Of a DNA stretch of 64,000 nucleotides, positions 35,128-43,601 are shown in pieces; within the stretch, counting starts at the first letter, position 1, and every line of letters starts with the position of its first letter. The notes beneath the pieces were generated by a model. It saw only the letters and a program-made list of their open reading frames with translations. It was not told where the DNA came from and ran no database searches. The DNA comes from CAINVV01 sp963663675 (lineage in GTDB: Bacteria > Bacteroidota > Bacteroidia > Bacteroidales > Prolixibacteraceae): contig OY760498.1 of the NCBI GenBank assembly GCA_963663675.1, positions 62,001 through 126,000 on the forward strand, read 5' to 3'. Made by a program: the position numbers and the translations under genes.

Positions 35128-35559
35128 TTAAATCGGAATTTTATTGATTCTGATCAAATGTCTTCCATATTCGAAATCAGTATTCAGAAAAACTTTCACT
35201 ATTTCAATTGCCTCCCTTTTATCCACGAATCTGGCGGGTAATGAACAAATATTGGCATTGTTATGAGATCTAGCCAATTCGGCCACTTTAGTATTCCAAC
35301 ATATGGCAGATCTAATGCCCTGGTGCTTATTAACAGTCATGTTGATACCATTACCTGATCCACAAAATACAATGCCAGTCAACTCGGGATCCTTCTCCAC
35401 TGCAGATGCCAAAGGGTGAGCAAAGTCAGGATAGTCACATGCCTCAGAAGTATAACAACCAAAATCAATAAATTCTATTTTCTCTTCTTTAAGAAATAAA
35501 ATTATGACATTTTTAAGATCAAATCCGGCATGATCCGATGCCAAAGCTATTTTCAACAT
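35128..35559 (-). CDS. rpiB: Ribose 5-phosphate isomerase B
   Basis: A 143-residue RpiB/LacAB-type isomerase that interconverts ribose 5-phosphate and ribulose 5-phosphate in the pentose phosphate pathway. The substrate-binding SDHAGFDLK is at 8-16, the catalytic Cys66 is in FCGSGNGINM, and the RSAICWN block follows. It is the first gene of the minus-strand operon that continues through hemW, ybeY, mnmG, apt and uvrC. Its promoter must lie in the AT-rich region to its right, where an inverted repeat sits 32 bp upstream of its ATG. Confidence 0.94.
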   Translation of the reverse strand: MLKIALASDHAGFDLKNVIILFLKEEKIEFIDFGCYTSEACDYPDFAHPLASAVEKDPELTGIVFCGSGNGINMTVNKHQGIRSAICWNTKVAELARSHNNANICSLPARFVDKREAIEIVKVFLNTDFEYGRHLIRINKIPI

Positions 35560-35590
35560 AATAAAGCCCGTTAAACTTTTATAAAACTAA

Positions 35591-35611
35591 AAACAGTGTT
35601 AATAACTGTTT
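35591..35611. repeat. Inverted repeat upstream of rpiB
   Basis: AAACAGT (35591-35597) and ACTGTTT (35605-35611) are perfect 7-bp arms with a 7-base spacer. It begins 32 bp before the rpiB start on the minus strand, so it may be an operator or part of the candidate origin. Confidence 0.4.
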
Positions 35612-35943
35612 ATAAATATTAACTACAAATAATATAACGTAACGTCATAAATAAAATAATGATAAATAATTAAATCAACAATACAATTTATCCGTATAAA
35701 ATAAGAAATAATTAAACCAAAATTGAACCAAAAAAGAAAATTGAATTTGGTTTATATTCAAAATTCACAGTCTGTTAATAATGATGTAATAAACACTTAT
35801 GCAAATATTTATAAAGTTAATAAAGATGGAGTATCTTTTAAAAAATTATAATTATCATTAAATTTCAAATTTTATCAACAATATCAACACAATATAATTA
35901 AAATAGAAATTTATAAACTTTTAAATTTTAAATTATTATATTG

Positions 35944-35964
35944 AATTGTTAATTTTTAACAATT
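35944..35964. repeat. Perfect 9-bp inverted repeat in the AT-rich region
   Basis: AATTGTTAA (35944-35952) and TTAACAATT (35956-35964) flank a three-base TTT. It lies 79 bp before the receiver gene. At this base composition AT palindromes are easier to find by chance, but nine perfect pairs with a 3-base gap stand out. Confidence 0.4.
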
Positions 35965-36043
35965 AGTAATTTAACAGTTTATTAGATATACGCAAATCCG
36001 GATTTGAAGTTTGTCTCAATTTGAAAATTAATATATATTACCA

Positions 36044-36445
36044 ATGGTACCTGATTTTAAATTTAAAGAAAACCTAAAAGTGCTTCTAGTTGATGATAAT
36101 ATTCTGAATCAAAAGCTATTGAATATTAATTTATCAAAATTAAATTGTCTTGTCACGGTTGCTAACAATGGACTGGAAGGTTTTGAATATTTTAAGAAGG
36201 AGCAATTCGACGTTATTTTGATGGATTTGATGATGCCTGTAATGGATGGATATGAATCGTCCAGAGAGATGAGAAAACTTGAGAATGATGAAAAATCAAG
36301 GGGTTATACTCCAATAATAGCATTTACGGCTAATACCCTGAACAACGATTTTGAAAAATGTCTTGAAAATGGGATGGATTATCTGATGGAAAAGCCATTT
36401 AACGCATACAAGTTTATTGAGATTCTCGAATCATTTGAAAAATGA
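36044..36445 (+). CDS. Stand-alone response regulator receiver protein
   Basis: A 133-residue CheY-like protein with a receiver domain and no output domain. Acidic pocket residues are Asp17-Asp18 (VLLVDDN), the phospho-acceptor is Asp61 (VILMDLMMPVMDG), and a Lys follows near 121 (MEKPFNAYKF). The sequence is closest in style to receivers found at the end of hybrid sensor kinases. It may relay phosphate or act by protein contact. No kinase is adjacent. It is the first gene to the right of the AT-rich region and precedes ruvB by 107 bp. Confidence 0.88.
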   Translation: MVPDFKFKENLKVLLVDDNILNQKLLNINLSKLNCLVTVANNGLEGFEYFKKEQFDVILMDLMMPVMDGYESSREMRKLENDEKSRGYTPIIAFTANTLNNDFEKCLENGMDYLMEKPFNAYKFIEILESFEK

Positions 36446-36552
36446 AATTAAAATTCAATGGTTTTCATCATCAAAAATATTATAGCTTTAGATGAGTTTA
36501 ATATTTTAAATTTTGGATTAGGAAACCGTTGAGCATTGTAATTTTTTAAGAA

Positions 36553-37578
36553 ATGGGAGAATTTGTTGATCTCAGAGATCTTTCTGGTAATACTGTTGAT
36601 AATGAATTAGATAATCAGTTAAGACCCTTAAAATTTATTGATTTTTCCGGTCAGAAAAAAATAATAGACAACATTCAGGTTTTTGTTCAAGCGGCCATAA
36701 TGCGGGGTGAATCTCTTGATCATGTTTTGTTACATGGTCCGCCCGGACTTGGCAAAACGACCTTATCAAATATTATTGCCAATGAATTAGGGGTTAAACT
36801 GAAGCTAACATCCGGTCCTGTATTGGATAAGCCTGGCGATTTGGCTGGTCTTTTGACAAATCTTGAAAAGAATGATGTTCTCTTTATTGATGAAATTCAT
36901 CGTTTAAGTCCTGTCGTTGAAGAATATTTATATTCTGCGATGGAGGATTTTCGAATTGATATATTGATTGATAAGGGACCGAGTGCGCGTTCAATTCAGC
37001 TGGAATTAAATCCTTTCACTTTAGTTGGAGCAACTACAAGGAGTGGTTTATTAACACGTCCTCTAAGGGCCAGGTTTGGCATCACTTGTCATCTGGAGTA
37101 TTATGATATAGAAGTGCTTACAGGAATAGTAAAAAGATCGGCAAGAATTCTCGATATAAAAATTGATGATGACGCAGCCTATGAAATTGCCAGGAGGAGC
37201 AGGGGAACGCCAAGAATTGTCAATTCACTTCTCAGGCGAGTAAGAGATTTTGCCATGGTAAAAGGCAACGGAAAAATAGATATTGAGATTACAAAGTATT
37301 CCCTTGAAGCCTTGAATATTGACCGATATGGTTTGGATGAGATGGACAATAAAATTTTGTCGACCATCATCGATAAATTTAAAGGAGGGCCAGTTGGAAT
37401 TACTACGATTGCGACAGCTGTAGGTGAGGATTCCGGTACCATTGAGGAGGTATATGAACCATTTCTCATTAAAGAAGGATTTATTAAACGGACTCCCCGG
37501 GGTCGGGAAGTTACTGAACTGGCCTATCATCATTTAGGCAAAAGCAGGGGTGATGTCAGTTCCATGACCCTTTTTTAG
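36553..37578 (+). CDS. ruvB: Holliday junction branch migration DNA helicase RuvB
   Basis: A 341-residue AAA+ motor that drives branch migration with RuvA. Walker A is GPPGLGKT (62-69), Walker B is LFIDEIHRL (about 113-121), and GATTRSGLLTRPLRARFG (about 157-174) includes sensor 1 and the arginine-finger region. The C-terminal winged helix ends in FIKRTPRGREVTELAYHHLG, as usual. Full length. No ruvA or ruvC in the window. Its stop abuts the convergent glutamine cyclotransferase gene with no spacer. Confidence 0.97.
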   Translation: MGEFVDLRDLSGNTVDNELDNQLRPLKFIDFSGQKKIIDNIQVFVQAAIMRGESLDHVLLHGPPGLGKTTLSNIIANELGVKLKLTSGPVLDKPGDLAGLLTNLEKNDVLFIDEIHRLSPVVEEYLYSAMEDFRIDILIDKGPSARSIQLELNPFTLVGATTRSGLLTRPLRARFGITCHLEYYDIEVLTGIVKRSARILDIKIDDDAAYEIARRSRGTPRIVNSLLRRVRDFAMVKGNGKIDIEITKYSLEALNIDRYGLDEMDNKILSTIIDKFKGGPVGITTIATAVGEDSGTIEEVYEPFLIKEGFIKRTPRGREVTELAYHHLGKSRGDVSSMTLF

Positions 37579-38655
37579 CTATAGTTTTTTCAGTTTTATT
37601 TCGAATATTTTAGGCCACAGCTTACCTGTGACATAAATTTTATCCGTTACCGGATTCCAGGCGATTCCATTCAGAACATCAATCTGTTCTCTTTGATTTT
37701 GCAAAATGGTCCCCGATAATCCGCTTAAATTGATTTCTCCTGTTACTTTTCCTGTTTTTGGATCAATAATAACAATTGTATCTGTTGTCCATATATTGGC
37801 CCAAATCTCACCTTTTATTAGTTCCAGTTCATTAATATTTTTAACAACATTATATTCATTAGTCACCTGAATTCTTTTAACTTCACCAAAAGTGTCAGAA
37901 TTTATGAAACAGATATTTTCAGTGCCATCACTCATAATCAGATATTGACCGTCGTTGGTCAAACCCCAACCTTCCTTTGATTTATATTTCCAGGTTTTTA
38001 TAAGTTCAAAAGTGTTTAAATCGTAGACAAATCCAATTTGATTTTTGTAGGTAAGCTGAAATATTTTGTTGTTTAAGATAGTTATACCTTCCCCAAAATA
38101 TTGATTTTCAAGTTTAAATTGCTTTTCTACATTTCCATTTTTAAGATTTAACCGATAAATAGCCGAGGAACCTTCCTGTCCGGTACCTTCGTAAAGTGTG
38201 TTTTCATGAAATTCCAGTCCCTGGGTAAAATGGTTAATATTGTGTGGATATACGGCAATCACTTCATAGGAATACTGTGCGGGTTTAATGTCAGAGGTTA
38301 CTAAAATTTCATCATAATTATCACCTGTCACGCCATCTGACCTTAAGCAAGATATTTTAATAATATGTTTACCAACGCCATAATCGCCAGATTTATATGT
38401 CATGGAATTTGTTAAATTTTTTGAAGTTTGAATAATTTTTCCATCGACAGATATTTCAATTTTATCGGCAGTGCCCTCTTTTAATTTTGTGTCAAAATTT
38501 ATCTTAAGTTCTTCTCCTATTTTATAACTCTTCTTTTTAGGTATGCAATGAATTGAGGAAACGGGTCTTCGGGAATGGCTGCTTGACTGGGCACAATTCA
38601 TGAAAATTGTCATAACAAGTAAAATTGTTAAAAATTTCAGCGTCAACCTTTTCAT
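37579..38655 (-). CDS. Glutaminyl-peptide cyclotransferase, lipoprotein
   Basis: A 358-residue protein of the plant/bacterial-type glutamine cyclotransferase family (five-bladed beta-propeller), which turns N-terminal Gln into pyroglutamate. A lipoprotein signal (FLTILLVMTIFMNC) places the lipidated Cys at 21. An Ig-like domain (about 35-125) precedes the propeller. Propeller landmarks are HFTQGLEF, YFGEGITIL, EGWGLTNDG and LNGIAWNP. Bacteroidota relatives share the extra N-terminal domain. I chose the ATG at 38655, since a consensus -7 box lies 33 bases upstream and the longer frame begins with TTG inside that region. Confidence 0.88.
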   Translation of the reverse strand: MKRLTLKFLTILLVMTIFMNCAQSSSHSRRPVSSIHCIPKKKSYKIGEELKINFDTKLKEGTADKIEISVDGKIIQTSKNLTNSMTYKSGDYGVGKHIIKISCLRSDGVTGDNYDEILVTSDIKPAQYSYEVIAVYPHNINHFTQGLEFHENTLYEGTGQEGSSAIYRLNLKNGNVEKQFKLENQYFGEGITILNNKIFQLTYKNQIGFVYDLNTFELIKTWKYKSKEGWGLTNDGQYLIMSDGTENICFINSDTFGEVKRIQVTNEYNVVKNINELELIKGEIWANIWTTDTIVIIDPKTGKVTGEINLSGLSGTILQNQREQIDVLNGIAWNPVTDKIYVTGKLWPKIFEIKLKKL

Positions 38656-38687
38656 GTCTGATAAGTTTTTAAGAATCAAAATCAGTT

Positions 38688-38720
38688 CAAAAATAGAATC
38701 TTATTTTGTAAGCATAACAA
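38688..38720 (-). promoter_or_regulatory. Putative promoter of the glutamine cyclotransferase gene
   Basis: Read on the minus strand, TATTTTTG (38695-38688) matches TAnnTTTG, with a TTG at 38720-38718, 22 bases further up. The predicted start lies about 26 bases before the ATG at 38655. Confidence 0.45.
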
Positions 38721-38793
38721 TGTCTTACGATAAAACAGAAAAACTTCGGAACAAGTCATTTTTATTTTTTAGTCATCGTTTACATTCTTCAAT

Positions 38794-38801
38794 TATCTTT
38801 G
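38794..38801 (+). promoter_or_regulatory. Putative -7 promoter element of the second flippase gene
   Basis: TATCTTTG matches TAnnTTTG exactly. The start would be near 38808, some 20 bases before the TTG start codon at 38829, supporting that unusual start. No clear -33 box was seen. Confidence 0.5.
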
Positions 38802-38828
38802 TTTTTGATATGATTTAATCTTACTGAC

Positions 38829-40322
38829 TTGAGCGCACTAAAGAAATTAGCAGGAGATACCATGATTTATGGTGTGCCAAGCATTGTTGGCAGATTTCTG
38901 AATTTGCTACTGACTCCTGTTTACACCTATACCTTTGTAACCGCTGAGTATGGAATTTTGGGAAACCTGCTGGCATATGTGGCATTTTTCCAGGTTTTTC
39001 TGACCTATGGCATGGAAACCTCCTATTTCCGGTTTGCCAGTAGAAGTGATAAGCCCAATGAGGTTTTTGGTACATCCCTTATCTCATTATCAGTAACATC
39101 CATAGTTTTTGTATTGTTTATCTCTCTTTTCTCTGAAACACTATCTGGATGGATAGGTTATCCGGAACAGCATCTCTATATTGTGTGGATGGGGATAACT
39201 GTCGCCTTGGATGCCATAACAGCAATTCCCTTTGCGAGGTTGCGCTTACAACAAAGGCCGATCAAATTTGCTATATTCAAAATGGTCAATATAGGAATTA
39301 ATATAGTCCTCAATTTATTCTGGATTCTTTTGTGTCCGCGGGTTCTTGCCCATAATCCGGAATCTGTAATCCGGTTTTTCTACAATCCTGAAGTGGGAAT
39401 AGGGTATGCTTTTTTGTCCTATTTAATTGCTTCCATAGTCACTCTTTTGCTCTTTATTCCAGATTTGGGGATTAAAAAGCTGGTCTTTAATACAGAAAGA
39501 CTGAAAGAAATGCTGGGCTACGGATGGCCCATACTGGTAGTAGGAATAGCCGGAATGGTTACAATGAATATTGATAAAATTTTAATACCGGAACTGATCA
39601 GAAACGGTAAGGATCCGATGTCTGAACTGGGAATTTATACTGCCAATGGTAAACTGGCCATTTTAATGACTCTCTTCATCCAGGCATTCAGATTCTCTTT
39701 TGAACCCTTCCTGTTCTCACATTACAAGGGTGAGGAATCAAAAAAGGTATACAGTGTGATTATGAACTATTTCGTCATATTCGGATTGCTTATATTCCTG
39801 GGGGTACTTTTTTATGTTGACATCTTAAAGTACTTTGTCGGTTCCACCAAACTGGGTTATCACGATGGAGCAGGCATTAAAATTGTCCCATGGTTACTGA
39901 TGGGTAACCTATTTATGGGGATCTTTTATACCCAGTCTCTTTGGTACAAGTTGACTGATCAGACCCGATTTGGTGCTGTTTTTTCTATTATTGGAGGAAT
40001 CATTACACTTGTGATTAATGTCCTGTTTATTTCAATGTTAGGCTATATGGCTTCTGCAATAGCTTTCTTTGTTTCCACATTGATCACCACGCTTATCTCT
40101 TATTACTATGGCCAGAAATATTTCCCGGTAAAATATGACCTCAAAAAAATAGGAACTTATTTTATTGTTGCTATAGTATTGTATATCATTGAAATGAATA
40201 TTAATTTTAATGGTTTTATCCTGGATTACAGTTTCAAAACCTTCCTATTTTCACTTTTCATTTTATTCATCTGGTACCAGGAAAAGAATGATTTGAAGAG
40301 ATTACTTCCAAAGCAGGCATGA
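38829..40322 (+). CDS. Oligosaccharide flippase family protein (MOP superfamily)
   Basis: A 497-residue inner-membrane protein with about 12-14 hydrophobic segments. The N-terminus SALKKLAGDTMIYGVPSI followed by VGRFLNLLLTPVYT is a family hallmark in Bacteroidota. The start is TTG at 38829: an in-frame TGA lies 15 bp upstream with no ATG between, and residue two onward matches the family start. It likely flips a lipid-linked saccharide. It is far from the glycosyltransferases, and is instead linked to dut and the TPR gene. Confidence 0.87.
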   Translation: MSALKKLAGDTMIYGVPSIVGRFLNLLLTPVYTYTFVTAEYGILGNLLAYVAFFQVFLTYGMETSYFRFASRSDKPNEVFGTSLISLSVTSIVFVLFISLFSETLSGWIGYPEQHLYIVWMGITVALDAITAIPFARLRLQQRPIKFAIFKMVNIGINIVLNLFWILLCPRVLAHNPESVIRFFYNPEVGIGYAFLSYLIASIVTLLLFIPDLGIKKLVFNTERLKEMLGYGWPILVVGIAGMVTMNIDKILIPELIRNGKDPMSELGIYTANGKLAILMTLFIQAFRFSFEPFLFSHYKGEESKKVYSVIMNYFVIFGLLIFLGVLFYVDILKYFVGSTKLGYHDGAGIKIVPWLLMGNLFMGIFYTQSLWYKLTDQTRFGAVFSIIGGIITLVINVLFISMLGYMASAIAFFVSTLITTLISYYYGQKYFPVKYDLKKIGTYFIVAIVLYIIEMNINFNGFILDYSFKTFLFSLFILFIWYQEKNDLKRLLPKQA

Positions 40323-40327
40323 CCAGG

Positions 40328-40357
40328 TTGAACAGGTAGATTTGTTTCTTATCTTAG
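40328..40357 (+). promoter_or_regulatory. Putative promoter of dut and following genes
   Basis: TTG (40328-40330) and TATCTTAG (40350-40357) are 19 bases apart; one base of the -7 consensus is off. The leader to the dut ATG would be about 110 nt and includes a GC-rich palindrome CCGGGAATCCCGG (near 40408-40421). Confidence 0.4.
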
Positions 40358-40475
40358 CCGATTAAAATTACCGGGAATTGAACTGAGTTACGATCCGTCG
40401 GGATAGTCCGGGAATCCCGGTCCGCTGAGAAATTACCAGGTAATAAATTTAAGATTTTAACCATTTTAACCAGGA

Positions 40476-40910
40476 ATGAAAGTAAATATAGTCAATAAAT
40501 CTCTGAACGAAATACCGGCATACAGTACGACGCAATCTGCAGGAATGGACCTCCGGGCCGATTTGTCAGAACCTGTTGTAATGAGACCTTTGGAGAGAAA
40601 ATTAATACCTACAGGCTTGTATATCCAATTACCGGAAGGCTATGAGGCACAGGTTCGGCCAAGAAGCGGTCTTGCCATCAACAAAGGCATCACGGTACTT
40701 AATTCGCCAGGAACAATTGATGCTGATTACAGGGGTGAGATTAAGATTATACTGATAAATTTGTCGCAGGAAGATTTCATCATTAACAATGGAGAACGGA
40801 TTGCCCAGATGATTATTGCTCCCTACAAGCAAGTCGAATGGCACGAGGTGACCCAACTGGATGATAGTGAAAGAGGTAAAGGTGGATTCGGACATACAGG
40901 AAAGCACTAA
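40476..40910 (+). CDS. dut: Deoxyuridine 5'-triphosphate nucleotidohydrolase
   Basis: A 144-residue trimeric dUTPase that hydrolyses dUTP to dUMP, keeping uracil out of DNA and feeding thymidylate synthesis. All five family motifs are visible: SAGMDLRA (21-28), PRSGLA (about 63-68), GTIDADYRGEI (about 81-91), RIAQMII (about 109-115) and the flexible GKGGFGHTG C-terminal loop. Full length. It lies 22 bp upstream of the TPR lipoprotein gene, a neighbourhood (flippase-dut-TPR-DUF4292-peptidase) that I believe recurs in Bacteroidota. Confidence 0.97.
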   Translation: MKVNIVNKSLNEIPAYSTTQSAGMDLRADLSEPVVMRPLERKLIPTGLYIQLPEGYEAQVRPRSGLAINKGITVLNSPGTIDADYRGEIKIILINLSQEDFIINNGERIAQMIIAPYKQVEWHEVTQLDDSERGKGGFGHTGKH

Positions 40911-40932
40911 AGTGGCTTTAATCAAGAAAAAC

Positions 40933-42699
40933 ATGAACAAGAAAATTACTATTTTTTGGGTGATCCTGTTCCTCCAGTTTCTGCTGTTCTCATGCAAGGC
41001 GCCCCAGCAAGCACAAAAAAGTGTGGTTCCTGCTGAGACAGGAAAAAATATTTCCAGGTTGACCGATGAGCAGTTCCAACAGTTTCAATACTTGTTTATT
41101 GAGGGTATCAAGCAAAGGACAATCGGGAATGTTGACGAGGCAATCAAGATATTTTCGAAGTGCCTCGAAATGGATCCGAATTCGTCTACTGCCATGTATG
41201 AGATGGCTAATGTTCATCTTGTGAGAGGAGATTTCCAGAGTTCGATGCTGATGCTGGAAAAGGCAGTTTCGATTGATCCGGAAAATCAGTACTACCAGAT
41301 TTTGCTGGCAAAAATCTATCAGCAGAATAAGTTATATGAAAAGGCTGCCAATACTTTTGGAGTCCTTTCTGCTATGATGCCGGAAAATACTGAATATCCG
41401 GTTTTGCGGGCTGAAATGTTCAATTTGGCTGGTAAACAGGATGAAGCCCTCTCCTGTTATAATGAACTGGAGAAAAAATGGGGTATCAACGAGTCGGTAT
41501 CTGTGGGTAAACAGGCCATCTATTTAAAGCAGGGAAAGAAGAAGGAAGCTTACGGTGAAATTGAGAATCTTATAGCCAGGTATAAGAATGAAACTAAATA
41601 TTATGGATTGTTGGCTGACATGTATCTGGCTGACAGCGTCATGGATAAGGCCTTGGAGAATTATAACAAGGTGCTGGAAATTAAGCCTGACGATGGTTTT
41701 GTTCACTTTTCCCTGTTCAATTATTACAGGATAGTTGGCGATTTCGATAAGGCTTATGAGCAGGTAAAGATTGGTTTTGAGAATTCAAATCTTGACCTGG
41801 AAACAAAAATTCAAATGTATGTGCTCCTAACACAGGCAGAAGATCACAAGATCACAGATTCCCAACAAAATGAACTTATCCATATACTGATCGATAAGCA
41901 TATTGATGATGAAAGGCCCAGAGCACTTTACGCAGAATATTTACTCAACAAGAAGCTTAACAAGGAGGCGCGTGAACAGCTCAGACTTGTTGTTGAGATT
42001 AACAAGGGTAACTATGCCTACTGGGAACGCTTGCTTTATATTGATAATGATTTGCTAGATTGGATTTCCATGTTTAATGACAGCAAAGTGGCGATTAAAT
42101 ATTTTCCGGATCACCCTGTTTTGTATATTCTTGAGGCAGTATCCATCATTCAGCAAGGTAATTACAAAGAGGTTTTTGCTGTTCTTGATTCGGCGGAAGT
42201 AAATTCAGCCAACAATCCACAGGTGCTCTCACAGGTATATACTTATCGTGCAGAGGCTTTTTATAAGTTGAAAAATTACGATGAGGCTTACAAGTGGTTT
42301 GATAAAGTAGTTGAAATTGATCCCCAGAACTTCATGGCAATGAACAACTATGCTTATTATTTGTCGTTGAGGTCGATCAAACTTGATGTTGCAGAGAAGT
42401 TAAGCAATCTTGTAATTAAGAATAATCCCAACAACTCTACCTATCTTGATACCTATGCCTGGGTACTGTTTAAGAAGAAAGATTTTCAATTGGCCAAATT
42501 TTATATGGAATCAGCTTTGTCCAACAGTACTGAGGCAAACCCTGTTCTTGTAGAGCATTATGGAGATATATTATTTTTTCTGAATGAAAAGGAAAAGGCG
42601 GTGCAGGAGTGGGAAAAATCACTTAAAATGGGAAACAAATCCAAAGTGTTGCCTGATAAAATAAAAAAGGGTGTATTCATTGAATCTATTGAGGAATAA
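40933..42699 (+). CDS. TPR-repeat lipoprotein
   Basis: A 588-residue lipoprotein: the signal ends in LLFSC, with the lipidated Cys at 21. At least ten tetratricopeptide repeats fill the rest; clear copies include AIKIFSKCLEMDPNSSTAMY, KALENYNKVLEIKPDDGF and AYKWFDKVVEIDPQNFMAM. TPR arrays bind protein partners, so an envelope scaffold role is likely. I use the ATG at 40933, which gives a proper signal peptide; the frame opens further upstream inside dut. It is followed after 4 bp by the DUF4292 lipoprotein gene, which suggests the two act together. Confidence 0.85.
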   Translation: MNKKITIFWVILFLQFLLFSCKAPQQAQKSVVPAETGKNISRLTDEQFQQFQYLFIEGIKQRTIGNVDEAIKIFSKCLEMDPNSSTAMYEMANVHLVRGDFQSSMLMLEKAVSIDPENQYYQILLAKIYQQNKLYEKAANTFGVLSAMMPENTEYPVLRAEMFNLAGKQDEALSCYNELEKKWGINESVSVGKQAIYLKQGKKKEAYGEIENLIARYKNETKYYGLLADMYLADSVMDKALENYNKVLEIKPDDGFVHFSLFNYYRIVGDFDKAYEQVKIGFENSNLDLETKIQMYVLLTQAEDHKITDSQQNELIHILIDKHIDDERPRALYAEYLLNKKLNKEAREQLRLVVEINKGNYAYWERLLYIDNDLLDWISMFNDSKVAIKYFPDHPVLYILEAVSIIQQGNYKEVFAVLDSAEVNSANNPQVLSQVYTYRAEAFYKLKNYDEAYKWFDKVVEIDPQNFMAMNNYAYYLSLRSIKLDVAEKLSNLVIKNNPNNSTYLDTYAWVLFKKKDFQLAKFYMESALSNSTEANPVLVEHYGDILFFLNEKEKAVQEWEKSLKMGNKSKVLPDKIKKGVFIESIEE

Positions 42700-42703
42700 T
42701 AAA

Positions 42704-43579
42704 ATGAAGTTTTTCTTTTCACATCTTACATTCCTGGGACTGATACTTTTGTTGTTGGCCGGATGCAAACACACTGAAAAGGTAGTTATTGAAAAGAAAG
42801 TCAGGGCGATCAGTGTCAAGAGGGCAGTTAAGTTGGTGAATGATAATGAGATAAAATTCAATACGTTGTCAGTAAAAAGGGTTGGCCTAACTGTTAACAA
42901 TGATGGGGATGTCAATTCCATAAGAGGGCAGTATAAAATAAGAAAGGATAGTGTTATCCAGGTTTCCGCCCAAAAACTTGCAATTCCGGTTGGGAAACTT
43001 GAAATTAATCCTGACTCCTTTAAAGTGGTTTATCATATGGGGAAATGGGTTTTGATTGAGTCTTTACAGAAAATCAGTGAATTTATAGATTATGATATTG
43101 ATTTTCAGATGATTCAATCTATTTTGTCCAATCATTTGCAATCCATCAGACAAGATCCAAAGGAGAACCATTTTAAAGATTATGTTATTGATATAGAAGA
43201 TAATATGTATAAAATATCCTCTATTCGGGAGCGAAGATTCAAAAAATTTGTTTCCAACGACGAAAAGCTTGAGCGTTTCAAACAGAGAAAAGATGAGGAG
43301 CGTTTTATCAAGCAGGATATTTTTATTGATCCGGATATTTTTGTTGTGAGGAAAGTAGTTTTCAATGATATAGACTCCGGAAGAATTGTTACGATAACTT
43401 TTTCAGAATTTAAAGCATTGGGAGAGAAATGGTTTCCTGGAAAAATTCATATCACACTTTCCGGTGGCAAACCGATGGATCTTACTATTGAATTGTCCAG
43501 GGTTTCTTTAGATGACGAAGCAGATTTCGGTTTTAGTATTCCATCAAAATACAAACGTGAAGCATTGAAAAAGAAATAA
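42704..43579 (+). CDS. DUF4292 domain lipoprotein
   Basis: A 291-residue lipoprotein. The signal LILLLLAGC puts the lipidated Cys at 21. The body matches the DUF4292 family of Bacteroidota: the region KFNTLSVKRVGL is followed by GQYKIRKDSVIQVSA and a PVGKLEINPDSFKVV strand pair. The fold is thought to resemble the LolA/LolB half-barrel, so lipid or lipoprotein binding at the outer membrane is possible, but that is inference. The ATG at 42704 is taken as start. It sits between the TPR and EnvC-like genes with short gaps. Confidence 0.82.
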   Translation: MKFFFSHLTFLGLILLLLAGCKHTEKVVIEKKVRAISVKRAVKLVNDNEIKFNTLSVKRVGLTVNNDGDVNSIRGQYKIRKDSVIQVSAQKLAIPVGKLEINPDSFKVVYHMGKWVLIESLQKISEFIDYDIDFQMIQSILSNHLQSIRQDPKENHFKDYVIDIEDNMYKISSIRERRFKKFVSNDEKLERFKQRKDEERFIKQDIFIDPDIFVVRKVVFNDIDSGRIVTITFSEFKALGEKWFPGKIHITLSGGKPMDLTIELSRVSLDDEADFGFSIPSKYKREALKKK

Positions 43580-43601
43580 ATTTTTGAATGTCAGGAATAT
43601 T

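Larger units (their letters stand above)
35560..36043. other. Gene-free, extremely AT-rich region; candidate replication origin
   Basis: No plausible gene occurs in these 484 bp. Counting 35581-36000 by hand gives 70 G+C in 420 bases, about 17%. The flanking genes diverge (rpiB leftwards, receiver protein rightwards). DnaA-box-like sites with one mismatch to TTATnCACA are TTATGCAAA (35797-35805) and TTATCAACA (35872-35880), with TTATCCGTA (35688-35696) and two copies of TGTTAATAA (35597-35605, 35773-35781) less close. Several inverted repeats occur. With parS 4 kb away and mnmG near, oriC is a reasonable reading. A large shared promoter region is the alternative. Confidence 0.45.

Noticed and set aside
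35560..36043. Short open frames in the AT-rich gap as small genes
   Set aside because: All are brief and have no start with a plausible signal or family feature. At about 17% G+C the region is stop-rich and not coding-like.
38600..38818. 72-codon plus-strand frame before the second flippase
   Set aside because: It overlaps the signal-peptide end of the cyclotransferase gene and its promoter, has no recognisable features, and is best explained as AT-rich intergenic sequence.
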